DNA from: Thioclava nitratireducens
GTDB taxonomy: Bacteria; Pseudomonadota; Alphaproteobacteria; Rhodobacterales; Rhodobacteraceae
Assembly: GCF_001940525.2 (NCBI RefSeq)
Contig: NZ_CP019437.1
Coordinates: forward strand, 109,501-173,500
Direction: 5' to 3'
DNA length: 64,000 nucleotides
Shown: one piece after another, positions 35,604 through 45,156 of the stretch
Position numbering within the stretch: the stretch's first letter is position 1
Layout of the letters: every line of letters begins with the position of its first letter
Notes under the pieces: generated by a model
What the model was told of the DNA's origin: nothing
Seen by the model: the letters and a program-made list of their open reading frames with translations, nothing else
Databases searched by the model: none
Made by a program: the position numbers and the translations under genes

Positions 35604-36662
35604 CTATTTGTCGGCTTCACCCGTTCCGGAACGCTCCGCGCGCGTTGCTATCTCTGTCTGGCAGACTTCGCGGAACGTCTTCCAGACCTCCGCCATCTCG
35701 GGGTCGGCTTTCAGTTCGGCGATCCGCGCATGATGAGCGTCGATCGCCGCGGTGTGCAACGCGGACAACACCGGATCTTCGAGGAAGCGGCCCATCTCGC
35801 GCCGGATCGCCAATCCATAGCGCAGCATGGTCAGGTTATCTTCCCGCGCAGAGCTGCGTTTGCGCGCATAATTGGAAGTCAGCCGGTCCGGCCGCACCGC
35901 GTCGCCGCGCTCCATTTTCAGTAACAGGCTTTCCGCCGAGCGTACCGAATAATGCGCGAGCCATGCCTGATCATATCGCCCGCGCACATCGTAGCCGCGA
36001 TCCGTTCCGACACGGAATTTACGCGGCACCGGGACGCCGGCACCGTCGAGCCAACGAATGCCGCGCCGTCGCTCCATCTGCGGACGATGGTTGTTCCATT
36101 CGAGGACCGTCGGCGTGACCTTTGCGATCGTCTTCACGCCACGACGGGCACGGCGCGCTCCGGGTCTCATGTCGATCGCCCAGGTGAACCGCTCGGTAAC
36201 GAGACCTTCTTCGAAGCTTTCTCGCCCTCCGAACCCGAAGAGCAGCTCGCCGAAGGAAATCGCATCGGGATAATCGTGCAATGCCAGAAGCCCCGGAAGG
36301 GTGCCATCCGCCACGTCGATATGCAGAAATTCGTCGGTATCGCAGATCATCGTGTAATCGGCCTCGCGGTGGCGCCGCAATTGCGACCCGTAAGCCAAGG
36401 CTTGTCGATGGAAGCGTTTGGTGTCCGCCAGATATGCTGGGTTGGGCAAGTGTTGCACTACCCCGAGAGCATCGAGCCGGTCCAGAATCGCATCGGTGCC
36501 ATCGAAGCAGTCGTTCGAAAAGACGATGAAATCGGTCACCCCGAGATTGCGCCAATGGGCCAACCATTCGAGGATGAAAGGCCCTTCGTTCTTCATCAGG
36601 GTGATGATGCAAATTCGCATCGGCGTGATCACGGCAGCCTCCGGGGCGCTGTCTTTAGTCAT
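35604..36662 (-). CDS. Glycosyltransferase family 2-like protein
   Basis: A 352-residue protein with the nucleotide-sugar-binding start ICIITLMKNEGPFILEWLAHWRNLGVTDFIVFSNDCFDGTDAILD and a DxD-type motif in MICDTDEFLHID. These fit the glycosyltransferase 2_4 group, which often acts on exopolysaccharide or capsule. Two in-frame ATGs compete (36662 and 36620); the first is given, but neither has a strong ribosome-binding site. The donor and acceptor are unknown. Confidence 0.8.
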   Translation of the reverse strand: MTKDSAPEAAVITPMRICIITLMKNEGPFILEWLAHWRNLGVTDFIVFSNDCFDGTDAILDRLDALGVVQHLPNPAYLADTKRFHRQALAYGSQLRRHREADYTMICDTDEFLHIDVADGTLPGLLALHDYPDAISFGELLFGFGGRESFEEGLVTERFTWAIDMRPGARRARRGVKTIAKVTPTVLEWNNHRPQMERRRGIRWLDGAGVPVPRKFRVGTDRGYDVRGRYDQAWLAHYSVRSAESLLLKMERGDAVRPDRLTSNYARKRSSAREDNLTMLRYGLAIRREMGRFLEDPVLSALHTAAIDAHHARIAELKADPEMAEVWKTFREVCQTEIATRAERSGTGEADK

Positions 36663-36784
36663 GTCTGAAAGCTCTTGGGCCGCCCAGTTCGAGCGGAGTG
36701 ACGCGAACAAATGTCACGAACTGAACGATTTATCATACTGTTTATAATATAAGATTCTGCCTTGGCTCATATGCTCGCCGGCGC

Positions 36785-36802
36785 GTATCGTTGAAACGAT
36801 AC
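36785..36802. promoter_or_regulatory. 18-bp perfect dyad in the serC upstream region
   Basis: GTATCGTT-GA-AACGATAC is perfectly symmetric. It lies about 40 bp downstream of an AT-rich island containing TATAAT (36743-36748), so it could be an operator near a serC promoter or an RNA hairpin in the leader. The 305-bp gap 36663-36967 holds this dyad, the AT island and the serC leader at its 3' end; nothing else stands out. Confidence 0.5.
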
Positions 36803-36879
36803 AACATCACGACCGCCGCACCAGTCTGCATCGAGATCCGGCATCATTTTGACGCAGGTGTGGCCTCGCGGTGAATTCT

Positions 36880-36967
36880 CCCCTTGCACCAGAGTGGACC
36901 CACGCGTACATCCGGCGGCGGGACACCCTTCCCCAACGAAGGGCATATATCTGGAAGGATACCAGCA
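36880..36967 (+). ncRNA. serC leader (serC RNA motif candidate)
   Basis: Two hairpins stand directly before serC: CCCTTC-CCCAAC-GAAGGG (36926-36943) and CTGG-AAGGATA-CCAG (36951-36965). The second puts the AAGGA ribosome-binding site in its loop, ending 2 nt before the ATG. A conserved cis-regulatory 'serC' RNA motif is known upstream of serC-serA operons in alphaproteobacteria. Position and layout fit, but I could not run a covariance search. Confidence 0.55.
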
Positions 36968-38113
<1,146 letters not shown>

Positions 38114-38183
38114 TCCGTGACAGATTGGCGGGCCTCCGGGCCCGTCCTTTCCCGATATCCTGAAAATTCAAGGAGCCCAGAAA

Positions 38184-39779
38184 ATGGCCCCCAAGGTTCT
38201 CGTCTCCGACAAGCTCTCGGAAACCGCCGTCCAGATCTTCCGTGACCGTGGCATCGAGGTCGATTTCGAACCCTCGCTCGGCAAGGACAAGGAAAAGCTC
38301 GCCGAGGTGATCGGCAAGTATGACGGTCTCGCCATCCGCTCGGCCACCAAGGTCACGGCGAAACTGCTGGAAAGCGCGACCAACCTGAAAGTCGTCGGCC
38401 GCGCCGGTATCGGCACCGACAATGTCGACAAGGAAGCGGCTAGCAAGAAAGGCGTGATCGTGATGAACACGCCCTTCGGCAACATGATCACCACCGCCGA
38501 GCACGCCATCGCCATGATGTTTGCCGTTGCGCGCCAGATCCCCGAAGCCGATGCCTCGACGCAGGCCGGCAAGTGGGAAAAGTCGAAATTCATGGGGGTC
38601 GAGCTGACCGCCAAGACGCTCGGCGTGATCGGTGCGGGCAATATCGGCGGCATCGTCTGCGACCGCGCGCGCGGCCTGAAGATGAAGGTCGTGGCCTATG
38701 ATCCCTTCCTGAGCGAAGAGAAGGCGGCCAATATGGGCGTCGAGAAAGTCGAGCTGGACGAACTGCTGCGTCGCGCCGACTTCATCACTCTGCACGTGCC
38801 GCTTACGGATTCGACCCGCAACATCCTCTCGAAGGAAAACCTGCAGAAAACCAAGCCCGGTGTGCGCATCATCAACTGTGCGCGTGGCGGCCTGGTCGAC
38901 GAGCAGGCGCTGGCCGATCTGATCAAGTCGGGCCATGTCGCAGGCGCGGCCTTCGACGTCTTCGCCGAGGAACCGGCGACCGATAACGTCCTCTTCGGCC
39001 TGCCGAACGTGGTCTGCACGCCGCACCTCGGCGCCTCGACCACCGAAGCGCAGGAGAACGTGGCCCTGCAGGTGGCAGAGCAGATGTCTAACTACCTGCT
39101 GGACGGCGCCGTCGAGAACGCGCTCAACATGCCCTCGATGACCGCTGAAGAAGCGAAAGTCATGGGCCCCTGGGTGAAACTCGCGCAGCACCTCGGCGGC
39201 TTCATCGGCCAGATGACCGAGGACGCGATCAAGGCGATCAACATCACCTTCGACGGTGTGGCGTCCGAGATGAACCTCAAGGCGCTCGACGCGGCTGTCG
39301 TTTCGGGCATCCTCAAGGCCAGCCAGCCGGACGTGAACATGGTCTCCGCCCCGGTCATCGCGAAAGAGCGCGGCATCCAGATCTCGACCACCTCGCAGGA
39401 CCAGACCGGTATCTTCGAGGGCTACATCAAGGTCACCGTCGTCTCGGAAAGCAAGGAACGCTCGATCGCGGGTACCGTGTTCTCGGATGGCAAGCCGCGC
39501 TTCATCCAGATCAAGGGCATCAACATCGACGCCGAAGTGGGCGAGCACATGCTCTACACCACCAACGACGACGTGCCCGGCATCATCGGCAAGCTCGGCA
39601 CGATCCTCGGCGAGAAGGGCGTGAACCTCGCGAACTTCACCTTGGGTCGTTCCAAGCAGGGCGGCGAAGCGATCGCCATCGCCTATGTCGACGAGGCGGT
39701 CAGCGCGGACGTTGTCGAGGCGCTGAAAACCTCGGGCGGCTTCAAGCAGGTCAAGCCGCTGGAATTCGTCCTCGGCTGA
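38184..39779 (+). CDS. serA: D-3-phosphoglycerate dehydrogenase
   Basis: A 531-residue long-form SerA that catalyses the first committed step of serine synthesis. The NAD motif is GVIGAGNIGGIVCDRA, the catalytic region is INCARGGLVDEQAL, the His pair is in CTPHLGAST, and C-terminal intervening and ACT domains follow (residues about 320-531; HMLYTTNDDVPGIIGKLG). AAGGAG precedes the ATG. A short GC stem (CGGGCC-TCCG-GGCCCG, 38129-38144) followed by TCCTTT lies between serC and serA and may attenuate read-through. Confidence 0.96.
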   Translation: MAPKVLVSDKLSETAVQIFRDRGIEVDFEPSLGKDKEKLAEVIGKYDGLAIRSATKVTAKLLESATNLKVVGRAGIGTDNVDKEAASKKGVIVMNTPFGNMITTAEHAIAMMFAVARQIPEADASTQAGKWEKSKFMGVELTAKTLGVIGAGNIGGIVCDRARGLKMKVVAYDPFLSEEKAANMGVEKVELDELLRRADFITLHVPLTDSTRNILSKENLQKTKPGVRIINCARGGLVDEQALADLIKSGHVAGAAFDVFAEEPATDNVLFGLPNVVCTPHLGASTTEAQENVALQVAEQMSNYLLDGAVENALNMPSMTAEEAKVMGPWVKLAQHLGGFIGQMTEDAIKAINITFDGVASEMNLKALDAAVVSGILKASQPDVNMVSAPVIAKERGIQISTTSQDQTGIFEGYIKVTVVSESKERSIAGTVFSDGKPRFIQIKGINIDAEVGEHMLYTTNDDVPGIIGKLGTILGEKGVNLANFTLGRSKQGGEAIAIAYVDEAVSADVVEALKTSGGFKQVKPLEFVLG

Positions 39780-39801
39780 CTTAGCTGAACGGTTGAAACC
39801 G

Positions 39802-39829
39802 GGCCCTCCGCCGTGCGCGGGGGGCCTTT
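39802..39829 (+). terminator. Probable intrinsic terminator after serA
   Basis: A 10-bp stem GGCCCTCCGC / GCGGGGGGCC (39802-39811 and 39817-39826, one G-U pair) with a CGTGC loop is followed by TTT. The T-run is short, so efficiency is uncertain. It closes the serC-serA unit. Confidence 0.6.
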
Positions 39830-39847
39830 GCATTGGAAGGGGCACTC

Positions 39848-40582
39848 ATGCGGACCTACGCGATCGGCGACATTCACGGGCATCTCGACAAGCTGCGCGG
39901 GGCGCATGACCTGATTGCGGCGGATCGCGACGCCTATGGCGAGACGGAGGCCCCGATCGTGCATGTCGGCGATCTGGTGGATCGCGGACCGGACTCGGCG
40001 GGTGTGATCGACTACCTGATGAAAGGTCAGCAGAGCGGCGAGAACTGGATCGTGTTGCGCGGCAATCACGACCGGATGTTCCTGGGCTTCCTCGACGATC
40101 CCTATACCGAAGACCCGATCCTCAGCGCAGAGGTCTCCTATCTCAATCCGCGTGTGGGCGGCGAGGCGACACTGGAGAGCTACGGCATCCCCGACGCGTT
40201 CTCGCGCCCACTCGACGAGGTCACATCGGAGCTTTCCGCCATCCCGCAGTCCCATCGCGACTGGCTCGCGCGCCAGCCCGCCTATTTCCCCCGCGGCGAG
40301 GCGATCTTCGTTCACGCAGGCATCCGCCCCGGCGTGGCGATGGAGGATCAGGTGGAGGATGACCTGCTATGGATTCGCAAACCCTTCCTGACCGATCCGC
40401 GCGACCACGGGGCGCTGATCGTGCATGGGCATACAAATATCAAGGCGGCCACCCATTACGGCAACCGCCTCAATCTCGATTCCGGCGCGGGCTATGGCCA
40501 CCCGCTCTCGACCGTGGTGATCGAAGGAAGCGACGCGTGGCTGCTGACCCCCGAGGGCCGGGCCGAACTGCCACGCGGCTAA
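39848..40582 (+). CDS. Metallophosphoesterase (serine/threonine protein phosphatase-like)
   Basis: A 244-residue calcineurin-fold phosphatase. The metal motifs are AIGDIHGH (near the N-terminus), VGDLVDRGPDS, LRGNHD and VHGHTNIK. These are the PPP-type signature used by bacterial PrpA/PrpE and diadenosine tetraphosphatase-like enzymes. The start at 39848 follows GGAAGGGGC. The substrate is undetermined. Confidence 0.88.
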   Translation: MRTYAIGDIHGHLDKLRGAHDLIAADRDAYGETEAPIVHVGDLVDRGPDSAGVIDYLMKGQQSGENWIVLRGNHDRMFLGFLDDPYTEDPILSAEVSYLNPRVGGEATLESYGIPDAFSRPLDEVTSELSAIPQSHRDWLARQPAYFPRGEAIFVHAGIRPGVAMEDQVEDDLLWIRKPFLTDPRDHGALIVHGHTNIKAATHYGNRLNLDSGAGYGHPLSTVVIEGSDAWLLTPEGRAELPRG

Positions 40583-40585
40583 CGC

Positions 40586-41458
40586 TTACCGCGGATCGAA
40601 ATAGTCGAGCGGGATTTTCAGGTAAGACCGACCATCCCCCTCGGCCTCGGGCTTGCGCCCGCCGCGGATATTCACCTGCAAAGCGGCCAGCATCAGCTTG
40701 GGCAGCGGCAGGGTCGCATCGCGTTCTTCACGCGTCTTGATGTACTCCTCGCGGCTGATGCCGTCCTTGACGTGCTTGTTGTGCTTGCGGTGATCGGCCA
40801 CGGTCGCGCCGGTCTGCGGCTCCCTGTCCGCGCCCGGATAGTCGTGCCCGATGAACAGCCGCGTCTCGGCGGGCAGATCGAGAATCGCCCGGATCGAATC
40901 CCACAGCTCGGCCGCAGAGCCACCCGGAAAATCCGCCCGACTCGTGCCGCTTTCGGGCTGCATCAGCGTATCATGCACGAAGGCCGCATCGCCCACGACA
41001 TAGGTGATCGAGGCCAGCGTATGCCCGGTCGAGAGCATCACCTTCACATCGAGATTGCCGATCCTGAACGTCTCGCCCTCGGCGAACAGGTGATCCCATT
41101 GCCGCCCGTCCTGCGACAGCTCGGGCGTGTTGTAGATCTCTGCCCAGAGGCTTTGCACCGTCCGCACGCGCTCGCCGATGCCGCGCTTGGCGCCCAGTTT
41201 CTCGGCCAGCCAGACGGCGGAGGAGAAGTGGTCGGCATGGGGATGCGTATCGAGCACCCACTCCACGTCGATCCCCTCGGCCTTGACGTAATCGAGGATT
41301 TTCTCGGCATTGCCCAGCGTCGTAGCGCCCGCCTGCGGGTCGTAATCCCAGACCGGATCGACCACCGCCCCCTTCATCGTATCGGGGTCGTGAAAGACGT
41401 ATTGCCAGCTTCCGGTGGGACGATCCCAGAACCCTTTGACGATCGGGTTGGCAGTCAT
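40586..41458 (-). CDS. blh: MBL-fold hydrolase of the persulfide dioxygenase/Blh type
   Basis: A 290-residue metallo-beta-lactamase protein. The metal motif is THPHADHFSSA, with further ligands in STGHTLASITY and FIGHDYPG and a central VHDTLMQPESGTSRADFPGGSA. This pattern is the ETHE1-like/Blh group that oxidises glutathione persulfide in sulfide detoxification. A dyad matching the sulfide-sensor SqrR/BigR operator lies just upstream, which supports this role. No sqr or rhodanese gene is adjacent. Confidence 0.8.
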   Translation of the reverse strand: MTANPIVKGFWDRPTGSWQYVFHDPDTMKGAVVDPVWDYDPQAGATTLGNAEKILDYVKAEGIDVEWVLDTHPHADHFSSAVWLAEKLGAKRGIGERVRTVQSLWAEIYNTPELSQDGRQWDHLFAEGETFRIGNLDVKVMLSTGHTLASITYVVGDAAFVHDTLMQPESGTSRADFPGGSAAELWDSIRAILDLPAETRLFIGHDYPGADREPQTGATVADHRKHNKHVKDGISREEYIKTREERDATLPLPKLMLAALQVNIRGGRKPEAEGDGRSYLKIPLDYFDPR

Positions 41459-41475
41459 GTCGGCCTCCTAGTCAT

Positions 41476-41491
41476 ATTCGATTTCTAGAAT
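41476..41491. promoter_or_regulatory. SqrR/BigR-like operator (ATTC-N8-GAAT)
   Basis: ATTC-GATTTCTA-GAAT lies 17 bp upstream of the blh start (read on the minus strand), with an inner palindrome TTCTAGAA. From memory, SqrR, the persulfide-sensing ArsR-family repressor of Rhodobacter capsulatus, recognises ATTC-N8-GAAT. The regulator gene itself is not in the window. Confidence 0.6.
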
Positions 41492-41533
41492 GTGTTCCCT
41501 ATGTCACGAGTTTCAACCCGGTGCCCTTGGCAA

Positions 41534-41548
41534 ATGACGTCTCGTCAT
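41534..41548. promoter_or_regulatory. Dyad ATGACG-TCT-CGTCAT upstream of the thiolase
   Basis: A perfect 6-bp dyad with a 3-bp centre lies 74 bp upstream of the acetyl-CoA acetyltransferase start. It partly matches the near-palindrome at 12780-12792 in the MerR promoter when that is read on the other strand (ATGACGTAATGTCAG). It could be a regulatory site for acyl-CoA genes; this is inference. Confidence 0.4.
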
Positions 41549-41622
41549 AACCATGCGGGCGCGCTGGCGCGGGGTCAGCCCATTCGCTACCCTCGCGCCG
41601 ACCCAAACATTGGAGGCTACCC

Positions 41623-42798
41623 ATGACCGGTATCGTCATTCTCTCCGGCACCCGCACGCCCATCGGCACGTTCGGCGGCACGCTGTCCGGCTTCGCGCCG
41701 ATCGACCTCGCCACCCATGTCTCGAAAGAGGCGGTCTCGCGGGCGGGCGTGTCGGCGGACAAGATCGGTCAGGTGGTCTTCGGCCATATCATCAACACCG
41801 AACCGCGCGACATGTATCTCAGCCGGGTGGCGGCGGTGAATGCCGGCGTCCCGGTCGGCACGCCCGCGATGAACGTGAACCGCCTTTGCGGCTCCGGCGT
41901 GCAGGCGGTCGTGTCCGCCGCGCAGATGCTGATGCTGGGCGATGCCGATTTCGCGCTGGCAGGCGGTGCCGAGGTGATGAGCAAATCGCCCTATATCCTG
42001 CCCGCCGCCCGCTTCGGTCAGAAGATGGGCGACGCGAAGATGCTCGACATGATGACCGGCGCGCTGTCGTGCCCCTTCGGCACCGGCCATATGGGCGTGA
42101 CGGCCGAGAACGTGGCCGCCGAGTGTTCGATCTCGCGCGAAGAGCAGGACGCCTTCGCGATGGAAAGCCAGGAGCGTGCGGCAAAAGCGATCTCCGAGGG
42201 CCATTTCAAGGAAGAGATCGCCCCCGTCGAGGTCACCACGCGCAAGGGCACGACCGTCTTCGACACCGACGAGCACCCGAAACAGACGAGCCTCGAGAAA
42301 CTCGCCTCGCTCAAGCCGGTCTTCCAGAAGGACGGCTCGGTCACCGCGGGCAACGCCTCGGGCATCAATGACGGTGCGGCGGCACTGGTTCTGGCCCGCG
42401 AAGAGGCCGCGAAAGAGGCGGGTCTGACCCCGCGCGCCAAGATCACCGGCTACGCCATCGCGGGCGTCCGCCCCGAGGTGATGGGCCTCGGCCCGATCCC
42501 CGCCGTGCGCGCGCTGCTGGAAAAGACCGGCATGCAGGCCTCCGAGTTCGACTGGATCGAAAGCAACGAAGCCTTTGCCTCGCAGGCGCTGGCCGTCTCG
42601 CGCGAGCTGGGTCTGGATGCGTCGAAGGTAAACCCCGATGGCGGCGCGATTGCGCTCGGCCACCCGGTCGGCGCCACCGGCGCGATCCTGATCGTGAAGG
42701 CGCTGCACGCGCTGGAGCGCACCGGCGGCAAGCACGGCCTCGTCACCATGTGCATCGGCGGCGGGCAAGGCATCGCGCTCTCGATCGAACGTCTCTGA
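41623..42798 (+). CDS. phaA: Acetyl-CoA C-acetyltransferase (beta-ketothiolase)
   Basis: A 391-residue thiolase of the biosynthetic/PhaA type. The active-site cysteine is in [14 protein letters not shown], the His in [15 protein letters not shown] and the second Cys in TMCIGGGQG. These are typical of acetoacetyl-CoA-forming enzymes for PHB or ketogenesis. phaB is not adjacent, so a catabolic role remains possible. It is divergent from blh. Confidence 0.82.
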   Translation: MTGIVILSGTRTPIGTFGGTLSGFAPIDLATHVSKEAVSRAGVSADKIGQVVFGHIINTEPRDMYLSRVAAVNAGVPVGTPAMNVNRLCGSGVQAVVSAAQMLMLGDADFALAGGAEVMSKSPYILPAARFGQKMGDAKMLDMMTGALSCPFGTGHMGVTAENVAAECSISREEQDAFAMESQERAAKAISEGHFKEEIAPVEVTTRKGTTVFDTDEHPKQTSLEKLASLKPVFQKDGSVTAGNASGINDGAAALVLAREEAAKEAGLTPRAKITGYAIAGVRPEVMGLGPIPAVRALLEKTGMQASEFDWIESNEAFASQALAVSRELGLDASKVNPDGGAIALGHPVGATGAILIVKALHALERTGGKHGLVTMCIGGGQGIALSIERL

Positions 42799-42819
42799 GG
42801 CCCGGTCTTTGAGGGTCAA

Positions 42820-42862
42820 GCGGGCGGGCAATCCATAGCAATTTAAGGATTTTCCCGCCCGC
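42820..42862 (+). terminator. GC-rich hairpin after the thiolase gene
   Basis: GCGGGCGGG (42820-42828) pairs with CCCGCCCGC (42854-42862), extended by an ATCC/GGAT pairing across a small bulge. No T-run follows, so it may act as a Rho-dependent stop or an RNA stabiliser. It lies 21 bp after the stop. Confidence 0.45.
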
Positions 42863-42942
42863 CCATCATCGCGGTTAACCCGCCTTTCACGCAGCACTGC
42901 AACTCTGCCTCCCGGACCACACGGGGGGGCTTTGCCGCGTCC

Positions 42943-45156
42943 ATGCACAAGGCGATCGCAGAGAAACTGGCACGGGAACGCCGCGGGCGACTCGCGGCGG
43001 AAAAGCTGTTGGAGCAGAAGCGCCAGGAATTGTTCGCCGCCAACCAGAAGCTGGCCCAGCACGCAAGGATGCTCTCAGATCAAGTTGTGGAGCAGCGCGA
43101 AGGTCTTGCCCGTGCTCTTAGCGAACGCGAAACCCTGCTGGGCGAGAACAGCCGCGTGCGCAACGATCTCGAACGGGCCAATTCGCTCGCCCAGATCGCG
43201 CAGGCGCGGCTGTGGCACGCGGTCAATTCGATCTCGGACGGCTTCGCCGTCTTCGACAGCGATCTGCGCCTCGTCGCCGCCAACCATTTGTTCCTCTCCT
43301 TCTTCGAAGGCGAAATCGCGATCGGCGTCGGCGTCGCCTATGACGAAGTGATGCGGATCGCGGCAGAGCGCGGTGTCTTCGACCTGCAGGGGCGCGATCC
43401 GCACGATTGGCATTTCGAGATGTGCGAACGCATCCGTCGCACCGAGATCCCCCCGATGGCGCTGCGCACGCAGGATGGCCGCTGGTTCCGGCTCAACGAC
43501 ACATGGGGCGCGCAGGGCGATCTCGTCACCTTCGCGCAGGACATCACCGGCGCCGTCGCGCGCGAAGCGGAGTTGCGCGATGCCCGCGACCGGGCGGAGG
43601 CGGCGAACCGCGCGAAATCCGCCTTCCTCGCCAATATGAGCCACGAGATCCGCACGCCGATGAATGGCGTCGTCGGGATGGCGGACCTGCTGGTCGAGAC
43701 CGATCTGTCCGAAGAGCAGCGCTTGTTCGCCGAGACCATCCGCTCCTCCGGCGAAGCGCTTCTGACCATCATCAACGACGTGCTCGATTACTCGAAGATC
43801 GAGGCGGAGCGGATGCGGCTTTACCCCGAACCCTTCGATCTGGAACGCTGCCTGCACGAGGTCACGGTGCTCTTGCAGCCCTCTGCCAAGGACCGCGATC
43901 TGAAACTTCTGGTGGATTACGACCTGTTCCTGCCCACCCGGTTCGAGGCCGATCCCGGACGGATGCGCCAGATCCTGACCAACCTTCTGGGCAATGCGGT
44001 GAAATTCACAAAAGCCGGTCACGTCCTCGCCCGCGTCGTGGGGGTCGAACGCGAGGCCGGTCACTACGAGCTGCACATCACCGTCGAAGACACCGGCATC
44101 GGCATCGCGCCCGAGCTGCTCGATCACGTCTTCGGCGAGTTCAACCAGGTCGAGGCCGAGAGTAATCGCAAGTTCGAAGGCACCGGGCTTGGTCTTGCGA
44201 TCACCCGCCAACTGGTGGAGTTGATGGGTGGCGAGGTCTGGGTGGACAGCGCGCTTGGCGAAGGCTCGTGTTTCGGCCTCAAACTGGTGCTGCCCCGCGC
44301 CGAACCGGTCGAGCCGATCGACGCCCCCTCCCCGCCGATCACGCTGCACGCGGCGCTGGTGGTCGACGATCTTCTGGTCAATCGCGTCATTCTGGAGCGG
44401 CAATTGCAGACCTACGGGCTGGAGGTGACGCTTTGTCGCTCGGGCGAGGAGGCGTTGCAGGTGATCGAGGATGGCAGCGCCTTCGACGTGATCCTGACCG
44501 ATCATCGGATGCCCGCACTTGATGGGGTGGCGCTGGCGCAGAGGCTTCGGGCGGATGGCGGCGACGTGCCGATCCTGCTGCTCAGCTCCGACCCGGAGGC
44601 TGCGAAGGCCGCGATGGACGAGGGTGTCACCGGCTGTCTGCAAAAACCGGTGCTGCGCTCGGAACTGTTCCGCGCATTGCAGGACCTGTCGCGGGCCGCC
44701 GAAGCGACACCTGATCCGCCGCCTCCCAGCCCGCCGCCAGACCTGACCGAGCGGCGTGCGATGCGGATCCTCGCCGCCGAGGATAACCGCACCAATCAGT
44801 TGGTCTTTTCCAAGATGGTGAAGGATCTCGATATCGATCTGCGCTTCGCCAATAACGGACATGAGGCCGTCGCCCTGTGGCGCAGCTTCCAGCCCGATCT
44901 GATCTTCATGGACATTTCGATGCCCGGCATGGACGGGCGCGAGGCGGCGCGCGAAATCCGGGCGTTGGAAGGCGCGGCACATGTGCCGATCTGCGCGCTC
45001 ACCGCCCATGCGATGGAGGGTGATAGCGAAGGCATCCTCGCCGCCGGGATCGATCACTACCTGACCAAGCCTTTGAAGAAACGAGAGATTACCGAACGCA
45101 TCCAGTCGGATCGCCCCGCAGATGCACGCCCACCCGCGGTCGACCAACCCGCCTAG
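42943..45156 (+). CDS. Hybrid sensor histidine kinase with two receiver domains
   Basis: A 737-residue cytoplasmic kinase with no membrane segments. It comprises an N-terminal coiled coil (1-85), a PAS_7-like sensor domain (about 88-205), a HisKA domain with H234 (NMSHEIRTPMNGVVGM), a HATPase domain with N351 and G-boxes (EDTGIGI, GTGLGLAI), REC1 with D520 (LTDHRMP) and REC2 with D657 (FMDISMPGMDG). The missing transducer and output partner are not nearby. The stop overlaps the convergent recQ stop by 3-4 bp at CTAG. Confidence 0.92.
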   Translation: MHKAIAEKLARERRGRLAAEKLLEQKRQELFAANQKLAQHARMLSDQVVEQREGLARALSERETLLGENSRVRNDLERANSLAQIAQARLWHAVNSISDGFAVFDSDLRLVAANHLFLSFFEGEIAIGVGVAYDEVMRIAAERGVFDLQGRDPHDWHFEMCERIRRTEIPPMALRTQDGRWFRLNDTWGAQGDLVTFAQDITGAVAREAELRDARDRAEAANRAKSAFLANMSHEIRTPMNGVVGMADLLVETDLSEEQRLFAETIRSSGEALLTIINDVLDYSKIEAERMRLYPEPFDLERCLHEVTVLLQPSAKDRDLKLLVDYDLFLPTRFEADPGRMRQILTNLLGNAVKFTKAGHVLARVVGVEREAGHYELHITVEDTGIGIAPELLDHVFGEFNQVEAESNRKFEGTGLGLAITRQLVELMGGEVWVDSALGEGSCFGLKLVLPRAEPVEPIDAPSPPITLHAALVVDDLLVNRVILERQLQTYGLEVTLCRSGEEALQVIEDGSAFDVILTDHRMPALDGVALAQRLRADGGDVPILLLSSDPEAAKAAMDEGVTGCLQKPVLRSELFRALQDLSRAAEATPDPPPPSPPPDLTERRAMRILAAEDNRTNQLVFSKMVKDLDIDLRFANNGHEAVALWRSFQPDLIFMDISMPGMDGREAAREIRALEGAAHVPICALTAHAMEGDSEGILAAGIDHYLTKPLKKREITERIQSDRPADARPPAVDQPA

